From NCBI RefSeq assembly GCF_026340975.1, contig NZ_JAPEOS010000001.1:3443001-3507000 (forward strand): a stretch of 64,000 bases of DNA. Direction: 5' to 3'. This document shows, piece by piece, positions 1-9,191 of this stretch. The notes beneath the pieces were generated by a model that had not been told where the DNA came from, did not search any database, and worked only from the letters and a program-made list of their open reading frames with translations. A program made the position numbers and the translations under genes. This stretch comes from Streptomyces sp. NBC_01214. GTDB taxonomy: Bacteria; Actinomycetota; Actinomycetes; Streptomycetales; Streptomycetaceae. The number at the start of each line of letters is the position of its first letter. The first letter of the stretch is position 1.

Positions 1-1356
1 GGGTACCTCGAGGTTCCCGAGAACCGCTCCCGCCCAGGCGGCCGGACCATCAAGCTCGCCGCGGCGGTCATTCCGGCTGCCGAACCGGCCACCCCGGCCC
101 AGGACCCCGTGGTGTTCATGGCGGGCGGCCCCGGTGGCGATACGTTCGACGACATTCCGTTCCTCGTCGAGTCCGGCCTGAACAAGGGCCGCGAACTGAT
201 CGTCATGGCCCAGCGCGGCAACCTCTACGACCAGCCGAACCTCGCCTGCCCTGAGATCGACCGCTTCAACGCCCGTGCCGTGGGCCTGGGCTACGACGCG
301 AAGCAGGCGGAACGGCTCATGCTGAAGGCCGTGAAGGAGTGCCGCGACCGCCTGACGGCCGACGGCGTCGACCTGAGCGCCTACAACACCACCGAGAACG
401 CCGCCGACTTCGCCGACCTGCGCAAGGCGCTGCACGTCCCCCGGTGGAACGTCTACGGGTACTCCTACGGCAGCGACCTGGCCCTGACCTACCTGCGCCT
501 GCACCCCGAGGGAATCCGCGCCGTGGCGATCGACTCGGTCACACCTCCCCAGAGCGCGACCTTGCCGTGGGGATGGAGCAGCGCCGCCGAGGGGATCGAC
601 CACGTCTTCGCGGCGTGCGCGGCGCAGCCCGCCTGCAAGAGCCGGTACCCGGACCTCCCCCGCATGCTGACGGAGCAGGTGCGCAAGTTGGAGGCGCACC
701 CCCTGACGCTGAACGTCCCGCCGCCGGGCGGAGGGAAGCCGGTCAAGGTCGTCCTCGACGGGGGCGCGCTGCTGAACCTGATCGTCGCCTCCGCTCCCCG
801 ACCCAAGGACCTCCCGGCGGCGCTCGACGAGCTCAGCCGCGGAAACCCGGAGCGATTCGCACGGGCCCGCGCGGCCGGATCGGTCCAGAACGTCGGCGCG
901 TTCGCGCACGGCCTGACGGAATCGGTGGCGTGCAGCGAGTGGGCGCCGGGGTCCTCGGAACCCGACGTGCTGAAGGCGGGGCGCAAGGCCTTCCCCGGGT
1001 GGCCGGACACGGTCTTGGCCCAGGTGCCGCAACTTCCCTTCCAGTACCCGGTGTGCCGGGTCTGGAACGTTGCGGACCGCGCGTCCGTCCAGCGGGTGGC
1101 CACGGTCAGTTCGGTGCCCGCGCTCCTCGTCTCCGGCACGTTCGACGCGAAGACCGGGGCGAGTTGGGCGAAGGGCGTGGCCCGCGACCTGTCCCGCTCG
1201 ACCGCCGTACAGATCCCCGGGATCGGCCACTGGGTGGTCCCGCAGTCGCCCTGTGCGCAACGCGTCCTGGCCTCGTTCCTCGCTCGCCCGACCGCCCCCG
1301 ACACCAGCTGCGTGGACGGCCTGGAGCCCGAACCGTTCACGATCATCCCGAAATGA
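1..1356 (+). CDS. S33-family alpha/beta hydrolase (tripeptidyl-aminopeptidase-like), 5' end outside window
   Basis: The reading frame is open from base 1. The first codons (GYLEVPENR) align with residues of the downstream paralog that lie well inside its mature domain, so the signal peptide and start codon lie upstream of the window. The nucleophile elbow is GYSYGS (around 452-469), followed by LALTYLRLHPEG, as in secreted Streptomyces tripeptidyl aminopeptidases of family S33. The C-terminal third contains the TAP-like Asp/His region (SGTFDAKTG, then GIGHWVV near 1221). By family knowledge the protein is probably exported and cleaves peptides from their N terminus. The substrate is unknown. 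Its stop is 12 bp before the next gene, so the two are probably co-transcribed tandem duplicates. Confidence 0.88.
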   Translation, partial: GYLEVPENRSRPGGRTIKLAAAVIPAAEPATPAQDPVVFMAGGPGGDTFDDIPFLVESGLNKGRELIVMAQRGNLYDQPNLACPEIDRFNARAVGLGYDAKQAERLMLKAVKECRDRLTADGVDLSAYNTTENAADFADLRKALHVPRWNVYGYSYGSDLALTYLRLHPEGIRAVAIDSVTPPQSATLPWGWSSAAEGIDHVFAACAAQPACKSRYPDLPRMLTEQVRKLEAHPLTLNVPPPGGGKPVKVVLDGGALLNLIVASAPRPKDLPAALDELSRGNPERFARARAAGSVQNVGAFAHGLTESVACSEWAPGSSEPDVLKAGRKAFPGWPDTVLAQVPQLPFQYPVCRVWNVADRASVQRVATVSSVPALLVSGTFDAKTGASWAKGVARDLSRSTAVQIPGIGHWVVPQSPCAQRVLASFLARPTAPDTSCVDGLEPEPFTIIPK

Positions 1357-1368
1357 CCGGGAGGGCAG

Positions 1369-2979
1369 ATGGCATCTCACCCAGCACCCCGTCGGCGCCG
1401 CACCGCTCGACGGCTCCTGACGACGTCGGCCGGCATGGTGACCGGTCTCCTCGTCTCCGGCCTGCTCGCAGCGCCCGCTCCGGCGCAGTCCCGTACCGAC
1501 GCCAGCGCCGGCCCCGACGAGCCGATCGGCACGGTCGCCCGGACGGTGGGCGACGCCCGCTTCGAACCGGGCCCCTGCCCGAAGACGCCGGAACCGATCG
1601 AAGCGCTCGACGAGGCCCGCTGCGGAACGCTCACCGTCCCCGAGAACCGAGCCGCCCCGACCGGCAAAACGATCGAGCTCGGTGTCGCGATCGTCCCCGC
1701 CGCGACCGACGAGCCGAAACCCGACCCCATCGTGTGGCTCGCGGGCGGACCCGGTGACGACGCCGTGGGGGAGGCGAAGATGGCGATCGACGGCGGCCTG
1801 AACCGCGACCGAGACGTGATCTTCATGTCCCAGCGCGGTACGTACTCGGCCGAGCCGAACCTCCTCTGCCCCAACATCGACGAGTTCAACGCACGCTCCG
1901 TCGGCCTCGTCTACGACGCCCCGTCCACCGAACGCCTGCACGTCGAGGCCACGAAGGCCTGCCGCGACCGACTGGCGGGCCGCGGCATCGACCTCAGCGC
2001 CTACAACGACACCGAGAGCGCCGCCGACTACGAGGACCTGCGCAAGGCGCTGGGCATCGAGAAGTGGAACCTGTTCGGCATCTCCTACGGCACCCACCTG
2101 GCACTGGCCTACATGAGGCTGCACCCCGAGGGGCTCCGCTCGGTGGGCATCGACGGCATACTGCCGCCGTCGAAGTCCGGGTCGGCAGCGACCTGGAGCA
2201 GCGCCCGGCAGGGCTTCGACGGCCTGTTCAAGGCCTGCGCGGACCAGCCGGCGTGCAACAAGCGCTATCCGAACCTGTCGGCCACCTTCGACCGGCTGGT
2301 GCGCGAACTCGAAGCCAAGCCGGTCACCACCACCGTCACCCTCCCCGGCAGCGACAAGCCGGTGAAGGTCGTCCTCGACGGCGGAGCCCTGGTCAACTGG
2401 ATGACCTCCGCCACCCACGTGGCGCCCCAGGTGCCCGCCGCGCTCGACGAGCTGGCGCACGGCAAGCCGCAGCGGATCGCCCAGCAGTGGGCGGGCGGCA
2501 AGCTCAGCCCCCAGGCCATCGGCAGGACCGCGCACGGCCTCGCCTACGGCGTTTTTTGCAGCCAGTGGACACCGTACGAGAGCGAGCAGGCGGCGCTCCG
2601 GGGCGGACGGGCGACGTTCCCGTCCTTCCCGAGCTCGGTACAGGCCCAGGCCCCGCAGCTCACCTTCCTCCACCCGGACTGCGACGCCTGGAACGTCCCT
2701 GCGGCGTCGCCCTCGGTCCGGGACGTCACGCGCGGTGACATCCCGACCCTCGCCCTGTCGGGCGGGTTCGACGCCCAGACCGGGGCGGACAACGGGCCGT
2801 ACGTCGCCAGCACGCTGGGCAAGGCCAAGGTCGTCACGGTCCCGTACGAGCCGCACGTCGTGTTCGCCACCTCGAAGTGCGCCCAGGAGATCACCGTCTC
2901 GTTCTTCGACGACCCGGCGGCGCCGAAGACCGCATGCCTGAAGGGCCTCGAGGCCCCCGAGTTCGAGATCGGGCCCTGA
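1369..2979 (+). CDS. Secreted S33-family alpha/beta hydrolase (tripeptidyl-aminopeptidase-like)
   Basis: A 536-residue full-length paralog of the preceding gene. The N terminus has an RRRR-containing basic region, a hydrophobic stretch and APAPAQS, a signal peptide with probable cleavage near residue 40. The core carries the AGGPGDD oxyanion region and the nucleophile motif GISYGTH. The C-terminal TAP-like part holds SGGFDAQTG and a histidine in YEPHVVF. ATG 1369 is chosen because GGGAGGGCAG sits just upstream. The exact peptide substrate cannot be told. Identity between the two copies is visible by eye along the whole length, which indicates tandem duplication and possible divergence of specificity. 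Confidence 0.92.
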   Translation: MASHPAPRRRRTARRLLTTSAGMVTGLLVSGLLAAPAPAQSRTDASAGPDEPIGTVARTVGDARFEPGPCPKTPEPIEALDEARCGTLTVPENRAAPTGKTIELGVAIVPAATDEPKPDPIVWLAGGPGDDAVGEAKMAIDGGLNRDRDVIFMSQRGTYSAEPNLLCPNIDEFNARSVGLVYDAPSTERLHVEATKACRDRLAGRGIDLSAYNDTESAADYEDLRKALGIEKWNLFGISYGTHLALAYMRLHPEGLRSVGIDGILPPSKSGSAATWSSARQGFDGLFKACADQPACNKRYPNLSATFDRLVRELEAKPVTTTVTLPGSDKPVKVVLDGGALVNWMTSATHVAPQVPAALDELAHGKPQRIAQQWAGGKLSPQAIGRTAHGLAYGVFCSQWTPYESEQAALRGGRATFPSFPSSVQAQAPQLTFLHPDCDAWNVPAASPSVRDVTRGDIPTLALSGGFDAQTGADNGPYVASTLGKAKVVTVPYEPHVVFATSKCAQEITVSFFDDPAAPKTACLKGLEAPEFEIGP

Positions 2980-3126
2980 GCCCGCCCTGAGACCACCGTG
3001 TGCGCCCCCCCGGGGCCCGGCACCCGCCTTCGGCCTGCTGTTTCACCGCGCTCCACCGCTGTGGAGGCATGCGGGGCCAGCGCCTAGGGTGAGGTGAGGA
3101 GGCCGGGGGAGAGCCAGGAGCCCGTG

Positions 3127-3957
3127 ATGCGCGGACACCGTCCCGAGCCGCCCGACAACGTGCAAGAACTCCTGGTCGCTCTCGGGCAGCTCGTCGATCA
3201 GGCCCTGGACCGGATCGAGTACCAGCGGGCCAGGGTCGAACTGGCCGTGGCCCTACAGCGCCACATGCTCCCACCCGGGCTGCCGCAGCTGCCCGGGCTG
3301 CGTCTGGCCGCCAGGTACGCGCCCTCTCGGGGCGGCCTGGAGGTGGGCGGAGACTGGTACGACGCCTTCGTCATGCACGACGGGTCGCTGGGGCTCACGG
3401 TCGGTGACGTGCAGGGGCATGACGTGGAGGCCATCGCCTTCATGGGACAGGTGCGCACCAGCCTGCGCGCCCTCGCGCAGACGACGAGCGACACCCGGGA
3501 GGTACTGGGCCGCGCCAACGATCTGCTGATCGCCATGGGGCGCGGCCTCTTCGCGACGTGCTGCTTCCTCCGCTTCGACCCGGTCACCCGCGATCTGACG
3601 GTCTCCAGGGCCGGCCACGTCCCGATGGTCTGGGCCACGGCCGGAGGCGGTCACGGCATCGCGCTCGACCGCGGTGGGCCGCCGCTCGGCATCCTGTCGG
3701 GCGAGCGCTACCCGGTGACGCACCGGCGTCTGACGGAGGCCGGAGTGCTCGTACTGCTCACCGACGGAGTGGTGGAGGGCCCGCACTACCCGATGGAGTC
3801 CGGTCTGGCCGAGGTGGTCAGACTGGTGCGGGCGGGGTTCGACGCCGATCCCGACGTGCTGGCCTCCGCCGTCGTCAAAGTGGCCGACCTGACGGGACAC
3901 CGCGACGACGCCGCGGTCCTCGTCGTCCGCTACGACGGCCCCCAGGAGCCGGGCTGA
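3127..3957 (+). CDS. PP2C-type (SpoIIE/RsbU) serine phosphatase
   Basis: About 276 residues. A short N-terminal helix containing QRHMLPPGLP is the classic linker before actinobacterial SpoIIE/RsbU phosphatase domains. The metal-binding landmarks are GGDWYDAF, VGDVQGHD, SRAGHVPMV, LLTDGVVEG and the C-terminal RDDAAVLVV. ATG 3127 is preferred over GTG 3094 because AGGAG (3116-3120) lies 6 bp before it. No PAS, GAF or transmembrane part is present, so it is a stand-alone cytoplasmic phosphatase. By family analogy it dephosphorylates an anti-sigma-factor antagonist. The MASE1 gene 62 bp downstream may supply the membrane sensor that is fused in many relatives. Confidence 0.9.
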   Translation: MRGHRPEPPDNVQELLVALGQLVDQALDRIEYQRARVELAVALQRHMLPPGLPQLPGLRLAARYAPSRGGLEVGGDWYDAFVMHDGSLGLTVGDVQGHDVEAIAFMGQVRTSLRALAQTTSDTREVLGRANDLLIAMGRGLFATCCFLRFDPVTRDLTVSRAGHVPMVWATAGGGHGIALDRGGPPLGILSGERYPVTHRRLTEAGVLVLLTDGVVEGPHYPMESGLAEVVRLVRAGFDADPDVLASAVVKVADLTGHRDDAAVLVVRYDGPQEPG

Positions 3958-4019
3958 CCGACGGGGCCACGGGGACAGCTGGGGTCGCCGGTGGCGCGAT
4001 CTGAGCGCAGACTGCTGTC

Positions 4020-5003
4020 GTGAGCAGCGCGGAGATGGGTCGCTTCGGGTCCACCGCGCTGCGCATCCTGGCCGTCGCCGCCGTCTACTACGCGGCCGCA
4101 CGGATCGGGCTCCTCCAGCAGCTGGTCCGGGACCAGGTCACCCCCCTGTGGCCGCCGACCGGCGTCGCGCTGGCCGCGCTGCTCATGATGGGGCTCCGGG
4201 TCTGGCCGGGCATCGCGCTGGGCGCGTTCCTGGCCAATGTGTTCCTCGGGCCCTCGCTGCTCTCCGTACTGGTCATCACCGCGGGCAACACCCTCGCGCC
4301 GGTCTGCGCCTGCCTGATGCTGCGCAGGGCCGGGTTCAGGAACGAGCTGGACCGCCTGCGGGACGTACTGGCCCTGGTCTTCCTCGGCGCGCTCGCCGGG
4401 ATGTCGATCAGTTCGACCATCGGTACCGGGGTACTGGTCCTCTCCGGAGCACTGGACGCCGGCGACTTCTGGCCCACGTGGTCGGTGTGGTGGGCCGGTG
4501 ACGCGATGGGGATCCTCGTCGTCACCCCCTTCCTGCTCGTGCTGCGCAAGGCCTGGTGGCTATCGGGGGCCGGCCCCGGCCGGTGGTTCGAAGCGGTGGC
4601 GCTGGCCCTCGGCACGCTCTTCGTCACGCTGCTGGCGACGCGCTCGCGCGACTCGAACCTGCTCTTCCTCGTCTCGCCGTTCCTGATCTGGGCGGCCTTC
4701 CGCTTCCGGCTGGCCGGCGCGGCGCCGTGCGCGCTCGCCGTGGTGACGCTGGCGGTCCTGGCGGCCGCCGGTGACCGGGGCCCGTTCGTCGGCGACGACG
4801 TCTTCGCCACCATGGTGACGCTCCAGGCCTTCAACGGCACGACCGCACTGACGGCCCTCCTGCTCGCGGCCGTCATCACCGAACGCGACCGGACGTACGA
4901 GGAGATCAAGCAGCTCTGCGGGCGGCTCGCGGACGTGGTGGTCCGGATGGAGCCGCGCCCCGAGTCGTACCGGTCCCCGCCCGAGGACCATCCGCCGCCC
5001 TGA
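4020..5003 (+). CDS. MASE1-domain integral membrane sensory protein
   Basis: 327 residues from a GTG start. The sequence is almost wholly hydrophobic, with about eight membrane segments. VTPLWPPTGVALAALL near residue 40 and WWAGDAMGILVVTPFLL near residue 160 are the typical MASE1 signatures. After the last segment only about 40 cytoplasmic residues follow (ITERDRTYEEIKQL), and no kinase, GGDEF or phosphatase module is attached. MASE1 normally forms the sensory half of a larger protein. Here the likely output partner is the separate SpoIIE-type phosphatase just upstream, and the pair is probably one transcription unit. The ligand is unknown. The ribosome site is weak. Confidence 0.85.
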   Translation: MSSAEMGRFGSTALRILAVAAVYYAAARIGLLQQLVRDQVTPLWPPTGVALAALLMMGLRVWPGIALGAFLANVFLGPSLLSVLVITAGNTLAPVCACLMLRRAGFRNELDRLRDVLALVFLGALAGMSISSTIGTGVLVLSGALDAGDFWPTWSVWWAGDAMGILVVTPFLLVLRKAWWLSGAGPGRWFEAVALALGTLFVTLLATRSRDSNLLFLVSPFLIWAAFRFRLAGAAPCALAVVTLAVLAAAGDRGPFVGDDVFATMVTLQAFNGTTALTALLLAAVITERDRTYEEIKQLCGRLADVVVRMEPRPESYRSPPEDHPPP

Positions 5004-5042
5004 AAACCGCGAGGCGTGGGCGCACGCGCTCAGCAGCAGGGA

Positions 5043-5068
5043 GCGGGCAGCCGAGGTCGACTGCCCGC
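5043..5068. terminator. Bidirectional terminator hairpin between convergent genes
   Basis: GCGGGCAG (5043-5050) and CTGCCCGC (5061-5068) form a perfect 8-bp stem with a 10-base loop. It lies in the 84-bp gap between two convergent stops (5003 and 5088). No U tract follows, which is normal for high-GC actinobacteria. Confidence 0.6.
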
Positions 5069-5087
5069 CCCCGCCGGCCGGTGCCGG

Positions 5088-5717
5088 TCAGCTCGTGCCG
5101 AGGAGGGTCTTCATCCGGGCGATCTCCGCGCTCTGGGAGGTGATGATCGCTGCGGCCATGTCCTTGGCGGGCCGGTACGTGCCTTCGGCCTGCTCGGTCT
5201 CGGACATGGCGACGGCGCCCTCGTGGTGCTCGACCATCATCCGGAGGAAGGCCGTGTCGAACGCCTTGCCGGAGGCGGCCGCGAGCTGCTTCATCTCCTC
5301 GGCGGTCATCATGCCGGACATGGTGTGTCCGCCGTGGCCCTCGTCCGTGGCCGGGACCTTCTCGCCCCAGGAGGCCAGCCAGCCGGAGAGGGTCTTGATC
5401 TCCGGATCCTGGGCCTTCTTGACCTCCTCCGCGAGCTTCTTCACCTCTGCGGACTCCGCGCGGGCCGCGGCGAGGTCGGCCATCTCGACGGCCTGCCGGT
5501 GGTGGGGGATCATCCCCCGGGCGAAGGCCGCGTCGGCGGCGTTGTGGTCGCCCTGCCGTGCCGGGGCAGGGGTGGACGGCGAGGCGGAGGAGCCGTGTCC
5601 GTCGTGGGCCGAGCCGGCGCCGTCGCCGTTGCCGCCGCAGGCGGCGAGGACGAGTGCGGCGGTGGCGGCCGCGGCCACGGCCGTGGCACGGCGGATCAGG
5701 GAACGCTTGCTGGTCAT
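5088..5717 (-). CDS. DUF305 lipoprotein (copper-type, ferritin-like fold)
   Basis: 209 residues. A lipoprotein signal ends in LVLAACGG (lipobox Cys about residue 27). Two HH-containing repeats, ARGMIPHHRQAVEM and LRMMVEHHEGAVAM, mark the two halves of a DUF305 four-helix domain. An HGGHTMSGMM segment lies between them and is His/Met rich. DUF305 proteins are often linked to copper handling at the cell surface, so binding of Cu by the His/Met residues is a fair inference. AGGAG sits 7 bp before the ATG. The upstream gene on the same strand is also His/Met rich and ends 77 bp before this start, so the two probably form an operon. Confidence 0.9.
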   Translation of the reverse strand: MTSKRSLIRRATAVAAAATAALVLAACGGNGDGAGSAHDGHGSSASPSTPAPARQGDHNAADAAFARGMIPHHRQAVEMADLAAARAESAEVKKLAEEVKKAQDPEIKTLSGWLASWGEKVPATDEGHGGHTMSGMMTAEEMKQLAAASGKAFDTAFLRMMVEHHEGAVAMSETEQAEGTYRPAKDMAAAIITSQSAEIARMKTLLGTS

Positions 5718-5794
5718 GGTGCTGCTCCTGCGGTGAGGGCACGCGCGCGTCGGGGCGTGCCGGGGGAGGGAACGGTCCGAGTGCTCGGGCCGCC

Positions 5795-6220
5795 CTATAT
5801 GCGCAGGAGTTGCAATTCGCTCAGTGACGGTGGCGCGCGTCCGCCGACCGCACCGCCCATGCTGATCCCGGTACCGAGGACCGGCACGGCCGCGACGCCG
5901 CTCGGGGCGGCGGCCGGGGAGGGCAGGACGGGCGCGCCCGCCGTGCCCGCGGCGGCGCAGGTCGCATCCGCGTGCTGGGTGTGCCCGCCGCTTCCGTCAC
6001 CGGCCGGCTCATCGGCCCGCGCGGAAGCGCCGCCGTGCTGCATCGCGTGCTCGTCGGCGGCAGGCGTGCCGTGCGCGAGGGCCGTCCCGTGGGAGGCCGC
6101 GCACCCGGGTGCGGCGGCGGAAACCGGAACGGCGCCCGGCCCCAGGCCGTGCATGCCCACGAGGCCCACCAGCACGGCCAGGACCAGCAGGAGGTGGGAA
6201 CGCAGCCCGAGCGGCTTCAT
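5795..6220 (-). CDS. Small exported His/Cys-rich protein, DUF6153-like
   Basis: About 141 residues from ATG 6220, chosen because GAGGGG lies 5 bp upstream. The upstream ATG at 6244 has no such site. One hydrophobic N-terminal segment (LLLVLAVLVGLVGMHGLGPG) is followed by a polar stretch with several histidines, methionines and two cysteines (for example DEHAMQHGG and HTQHADATCAA). The C terminus ends in LSELQLLRI, as in the DUF6153 family found next to DUF305 and copper genes in Streptomyces. Metal binding is inferred from composition and context. No enzymatic motif is visible. Confidence 0.7.
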   Translation of the reverse strand: MKPLGLRSHLLLVLAVLVGLVGMHGLGPGAVPVSAAAPGCAASHGTALAHGTPAADEHAMQHGGASARADEPAGDGSGGHTQHADATCAAAGTAGAPVLPSPAAAPSGVAAVPVLGTGISMGGAVGGRAPPSLSELQLLRI

Positions 6221-6336
6221 CGCGCCCCTCGCCTGCTGATCCATACCGGCATCGTAAGCGCCGCCAACGCCCGGGGCGAAGCCGGCCGGCCATCCCCGCC
6301 CTGACGTGCGCGCTCCCGACCCGGCCCGCGAGTCGT

Positions 6337-9183
6337 TCACGCAGCGGCTGCGCCGTCCGATAGCTCGAACTTCTTCTCGTCCCCGCTGTCAACCACCCGT
6401 ATCGTCCGGTCGGCGAGCAGCCCCTCCAGCAGTGGACGGGTGACGGTGCGGGACAGTCCGGCAGCGGCCACCAGTTCACGCCTACTGGCCGGGCCGTGCT
6501 CGAGGACCTTCACCAGCAGACGGGTCCGGGCACGGGCGAGCGCCGCATCGAGGTCCAGTGCCCGGAAGCGCCTGCGTTTCGCATCGCGTGTCGTCGAGGA
6601 CTGTCGAGCGGTGTCCAGCAGGATCTTTCGGACCTGCTCGGCGTTGAGTGACCTGTCGACCGACCAGACCAGAAGTGCAGCGGCCAGCACCCCCAGAGCC
6701 GCTTGGTAGCTGCCGGGCCGGATGTCGACGAAGGCGTGGGGCGGGTCGGCCCAGGCCAGATCGTTCGGGGCGAACAGTTCGGGCTTTCGTGCTGCCGGGT
6801 CCCAGGTCGCCGAGCGCGCCGGTTGGTTGTTGGCCAGCGCGCCGACGGTGAGTACGTCCTTGCACCAGCCGGGATAGTTCGGCTCCGTGTCCCCGGTGTC
6901 GCCGCCGATTCCTATGAGGAGTACCTGGTCCTGCTTCAACCGCGAGCAGACCCGGCTCCATATCTCAGAATGCCCGGGCCGCCCGAAATCCAAGAGCAGC
7001 ACATTGGTCCCTTCGCTCACAGCTGTGTTCACCCAGCCCAGGGTGTCGCCGTCCGTCGCTGTGTACTGAGGTGTGAACGGGGACTCCACGGGCAGCAGCT
7101 CGGCGATGGGGGAGGGTTCACCGGTGCGGCCGGGGGTCAGAACCCGGCCGCCCACCTTGTGATCGCTGGCAAGAGCGGTGATCCAATCGGCGAAGGCCTC
7201 GACCTTTCCCGCGACGTCCGGGTGGGCGAGAGCCGCTCGCAGGGGTGGGACGCTGGTGTAGTCGGGGATCTCGGGGCGGGCCGAGAGCAAGCCGGGAACG
7301 TGGCCGATCGGATCAGTGGTGGGCTGACTCGCGACCTTTTCCGCAAGCCGGGTCCAGAGGGTCAAGTCGTCCTGGAGGCCCGCCTTGTAGCAAGCGAGGA
7401 GGCGATCCTCCTCGTGACGGAGAAGTTCAGGGAAATTCCAGCGGATCCAGCGGAACACCGATTCCCACTCCAGCGGACGCAGAGTTATCAACTTGGTGTA
7501 TCGGCCGGCCCGGGGGTCGAGAAGGTCATCGCGGTCTACCAACCCTGCGAGCACCAACCGGGCCTGACCGCTTCGCAGGGTCAACTCGCGGAAGACACCC
7601 CGTAGGTCTTCGGATGCGATCTCGGAGAGATCCTCAAGACCGTCGAACACGAGAACCGCCGGCGATGCGGTGATCTCCTCCAACACGCGCTTCCACCACG
7701 TGGCTCCGTTCCACCCCGGCTGAGGCTGCCGGTCCCGGCCGTCGAGTCCGGTGAGCAGTTCCGTGACCCACTCACACAGCAGGAGTACGGGATCCGGTGC
7801 ACCCGCGAACTCCCGTGCGTGCACGTACAGCACGAGCGAAACATCGTCCGTCAGGTCATCGAGTACGCGGGCCACGAACGGCGTGCGCAGACCAGGCGCA
7901 CCGGTGATGACGAGGGTACGGGCCGAGCTACGGCCACTGACGACGTTCACCGCTTGGCGGAGTGACGACGGCCTGGCGAACAAGGAGCGCTCCTCCTCCT
8001 CTTCGAGACCGAGCTTGAGCTCCCGCCGCACGGGACGACGGACAGGAGTTGCCGGCGCACTGATGTCCAGAACGGGGCCAGGGTCGGCGCCGGCGACGAA
8101 CAGGGAAGGGACTGCCCAGTCAAGGTAGCTTCCTACGAACTCATCACTTCGAATTGCGGTGCGAGCCAGCTGAACCGCATCGGCGAGGCCCCGGCCACTG
8201 GCCAATGCGCTATAGAGGAACCTGGCAAATATGCGCTGAGTCGGAAAGGGGAGCACGGCCTGCATGCCTATCACGGCCGGAGCCGCCACCCGTACGCTCA
8301 GGTCCGCGATACTGGGCGACAGTTTCCAGTTGTCTCTCGAAGATGACTCGAATTCTTCTTCCAGTGGAGGGCCCGCCGTGAGGCATCCGGCGTACACTAC
8401 CAGTCGCAATTCGGGGCAGCTGTGCAGTAGGCGGGTGAATTGAACCGCATCGATCTCGCGCACGGTTCCCATGCGGGTTTCAAGTATCAGGCCTGCCCGG
8501 CTGGCGTGGCCGAGATAGTGAACGACGTGATAGCCGCGGGTGCGCCTACTGATGCACCGGCGTAGGTTCTCCATGCTGGGGCGCTCCTCCACGTCCACGG
8601 TGATCCTGCCGCTGTGGACCAGAGGTGCAAGCTCGCTCAATACGCTCCTCTTCTCTTCATAGAGGTCGAAGGGAAGTGTATTGTCTTCGGGGCTCGACAG
8701 CACCAAAAGGATGTGAAGCGGTGGCTCAATGGGGTGCGTGGGAATCGGGAAGGTGCGTGCTCTGGCGCACCTGATGACATGTGCGGCCGGTGCGAGAGTG
8801 AGAAACTCGTGACTGCCGCCCTCGGGGTCAAGTATCAACTCCCAGGGCAGAGCGGCGATTTCGTGCGGCGCGCCCAGCACCCGAACGATGAGCGGGCGGC
8901 CCAGGTCGGCAGCCGCACCGCGCGTTCGCTGGAACAATGCGAGCACCTCGGGATCCCCGAAGAGCACCTCCTGCAACATTTTTCCGATCTGCCGTGTCTC
9001 TTCGGGGACCACATCTGCGTGGAGGACAGCGTCCCTGAGGGTGGTACCGGCTTCTCTGAGTTCTTCCTCGGGCCAGCCGGGTCGGGGTACGGCGTAGACG
9101 GCCCCTAGGCGGGAACGCGCCGAAACCCACAACTGGTTCCTTCGGCCCGCCAGCACGTCGACATCGAAATTCTCGAAATTCAT
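6337..9183 (-). CDS. CHAT-domain protease fused to a degenerate NTPase, a subtilase-like domain and a C-terminal winged helix
   Basis: 948 residues from ATG 9183, which has TGAGGAT upstream and starts 8 bp after the previous stop. Residues about 95-365 form a CHAT (caspase-like) domain with the catalytic pair His226 (YLGHAS) and Cys267 (VYAGC). Residues about 420-600 resemble a STAND/AAA NTPase: GAPGLRT at 428 stands where a P-loop would be, but the lysine is Arg433. A Walker-B-like VFDGLED follows at 512-518. Residues about 710-840 look like an S8 subtilase core (DVLTVGAL, FAPND, then GSYQAALGVLAAALL), but the normal GTS serine position is Tyr826, so it is probably inactive. Residues about 885-945 form a winged-helix module. 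Last gene of the six-gene operon. The role is inferred to be a sensor/protease switch. Confidence 0.85.
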   Translation of the reverse strand: MNFENFDVDVLAGRRNQLWVSARSRLGAVYAVPRPGWPEEELREAGTTLRDAVLHADVVPEETRQIGKMLQEVLFGDPEVLALFQRTRGAAADLGRPLIVRVLGAPHEIAALPWELILDPEGGSHEFLTLAPAAHVIRCARARTFPIPTHPIEPPLHILLVLSSPEDNTLPFDLYEEKRSVLSELAPLVHSGRITVDVEERPSMENLRRCISRRTRGYHVVHYLGHASRAGLILETRMGTVREIDAVQFTRLLHSCPELRLVVYAGCLTAGPPLEEEFESSSRDNWKLSPSIADLSVRVAAPAVIGMQAVLPFPTQRIFARFLYSALASGRGLADAVQLARTAIRSDEFVGSYLDWAVPSLFVAGADPGPVLDISAPATPVRRPVRRELKLGLEEEEERSLFARPSSLRQAVNVVSGRSSARTLVITGAPGLRTPFVARVLDDLTDDVSLVLYVHAREFAGAPDPVLLLCEWVTELLTGLDGRDRQPQPGWNGATWWKRVLEEITASPAVLVFDGLEDLSEIASEDLRGVFRELTLRSGQARLVLAGLVDRDDLLDPRAGRYTKLITLRPLEWESVFRWIRWNFPELLRHEEDRLLACYKAGLQDDLTLWTRLAEKVASQPTTDPIGHVPGLLSARPEIPDYTSVPPLRAALAHPDVAGKVEAFADWITALASDHKVGGRVLTPGRTGEPSPIAELLPVESPFTPQYTATDGDTLGWVNTAVSEGTNVLLLDFGRPGHSEIWSRVCSRLKQDQVLLIGIGGDTGDTEPNYPGWCKDVLTVGALANNQPARSATWDPAARKPELFAPNDLAWADPPHAFVDIRPGSYQAALGVLAAALLVWSVDRSLNAEQVRKILLDTARQSSTTRDAKRRRFRALDLDAALARARTRLLVKVLEHGPASRRELVAAAGLSRTVTRPLLEGLLADRTIRVVDSGDEKKFELSDGAAAA

Positions 9184-9191
9184 GGTGATCC

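Noticed and set aside
489..1346. Long minus-strand open frame opposite the first hydrolase gene
   Set aside because: Shadow of the high-GC plus-strand gene; no ribosome site and no domain.
4906..5742. Long minus-strand frame opposite and beyond the DUF305 gene
   Set aside because: Same strand but other frame; composition (Arg/Gly/Pro runs) is that of a frame shadow.
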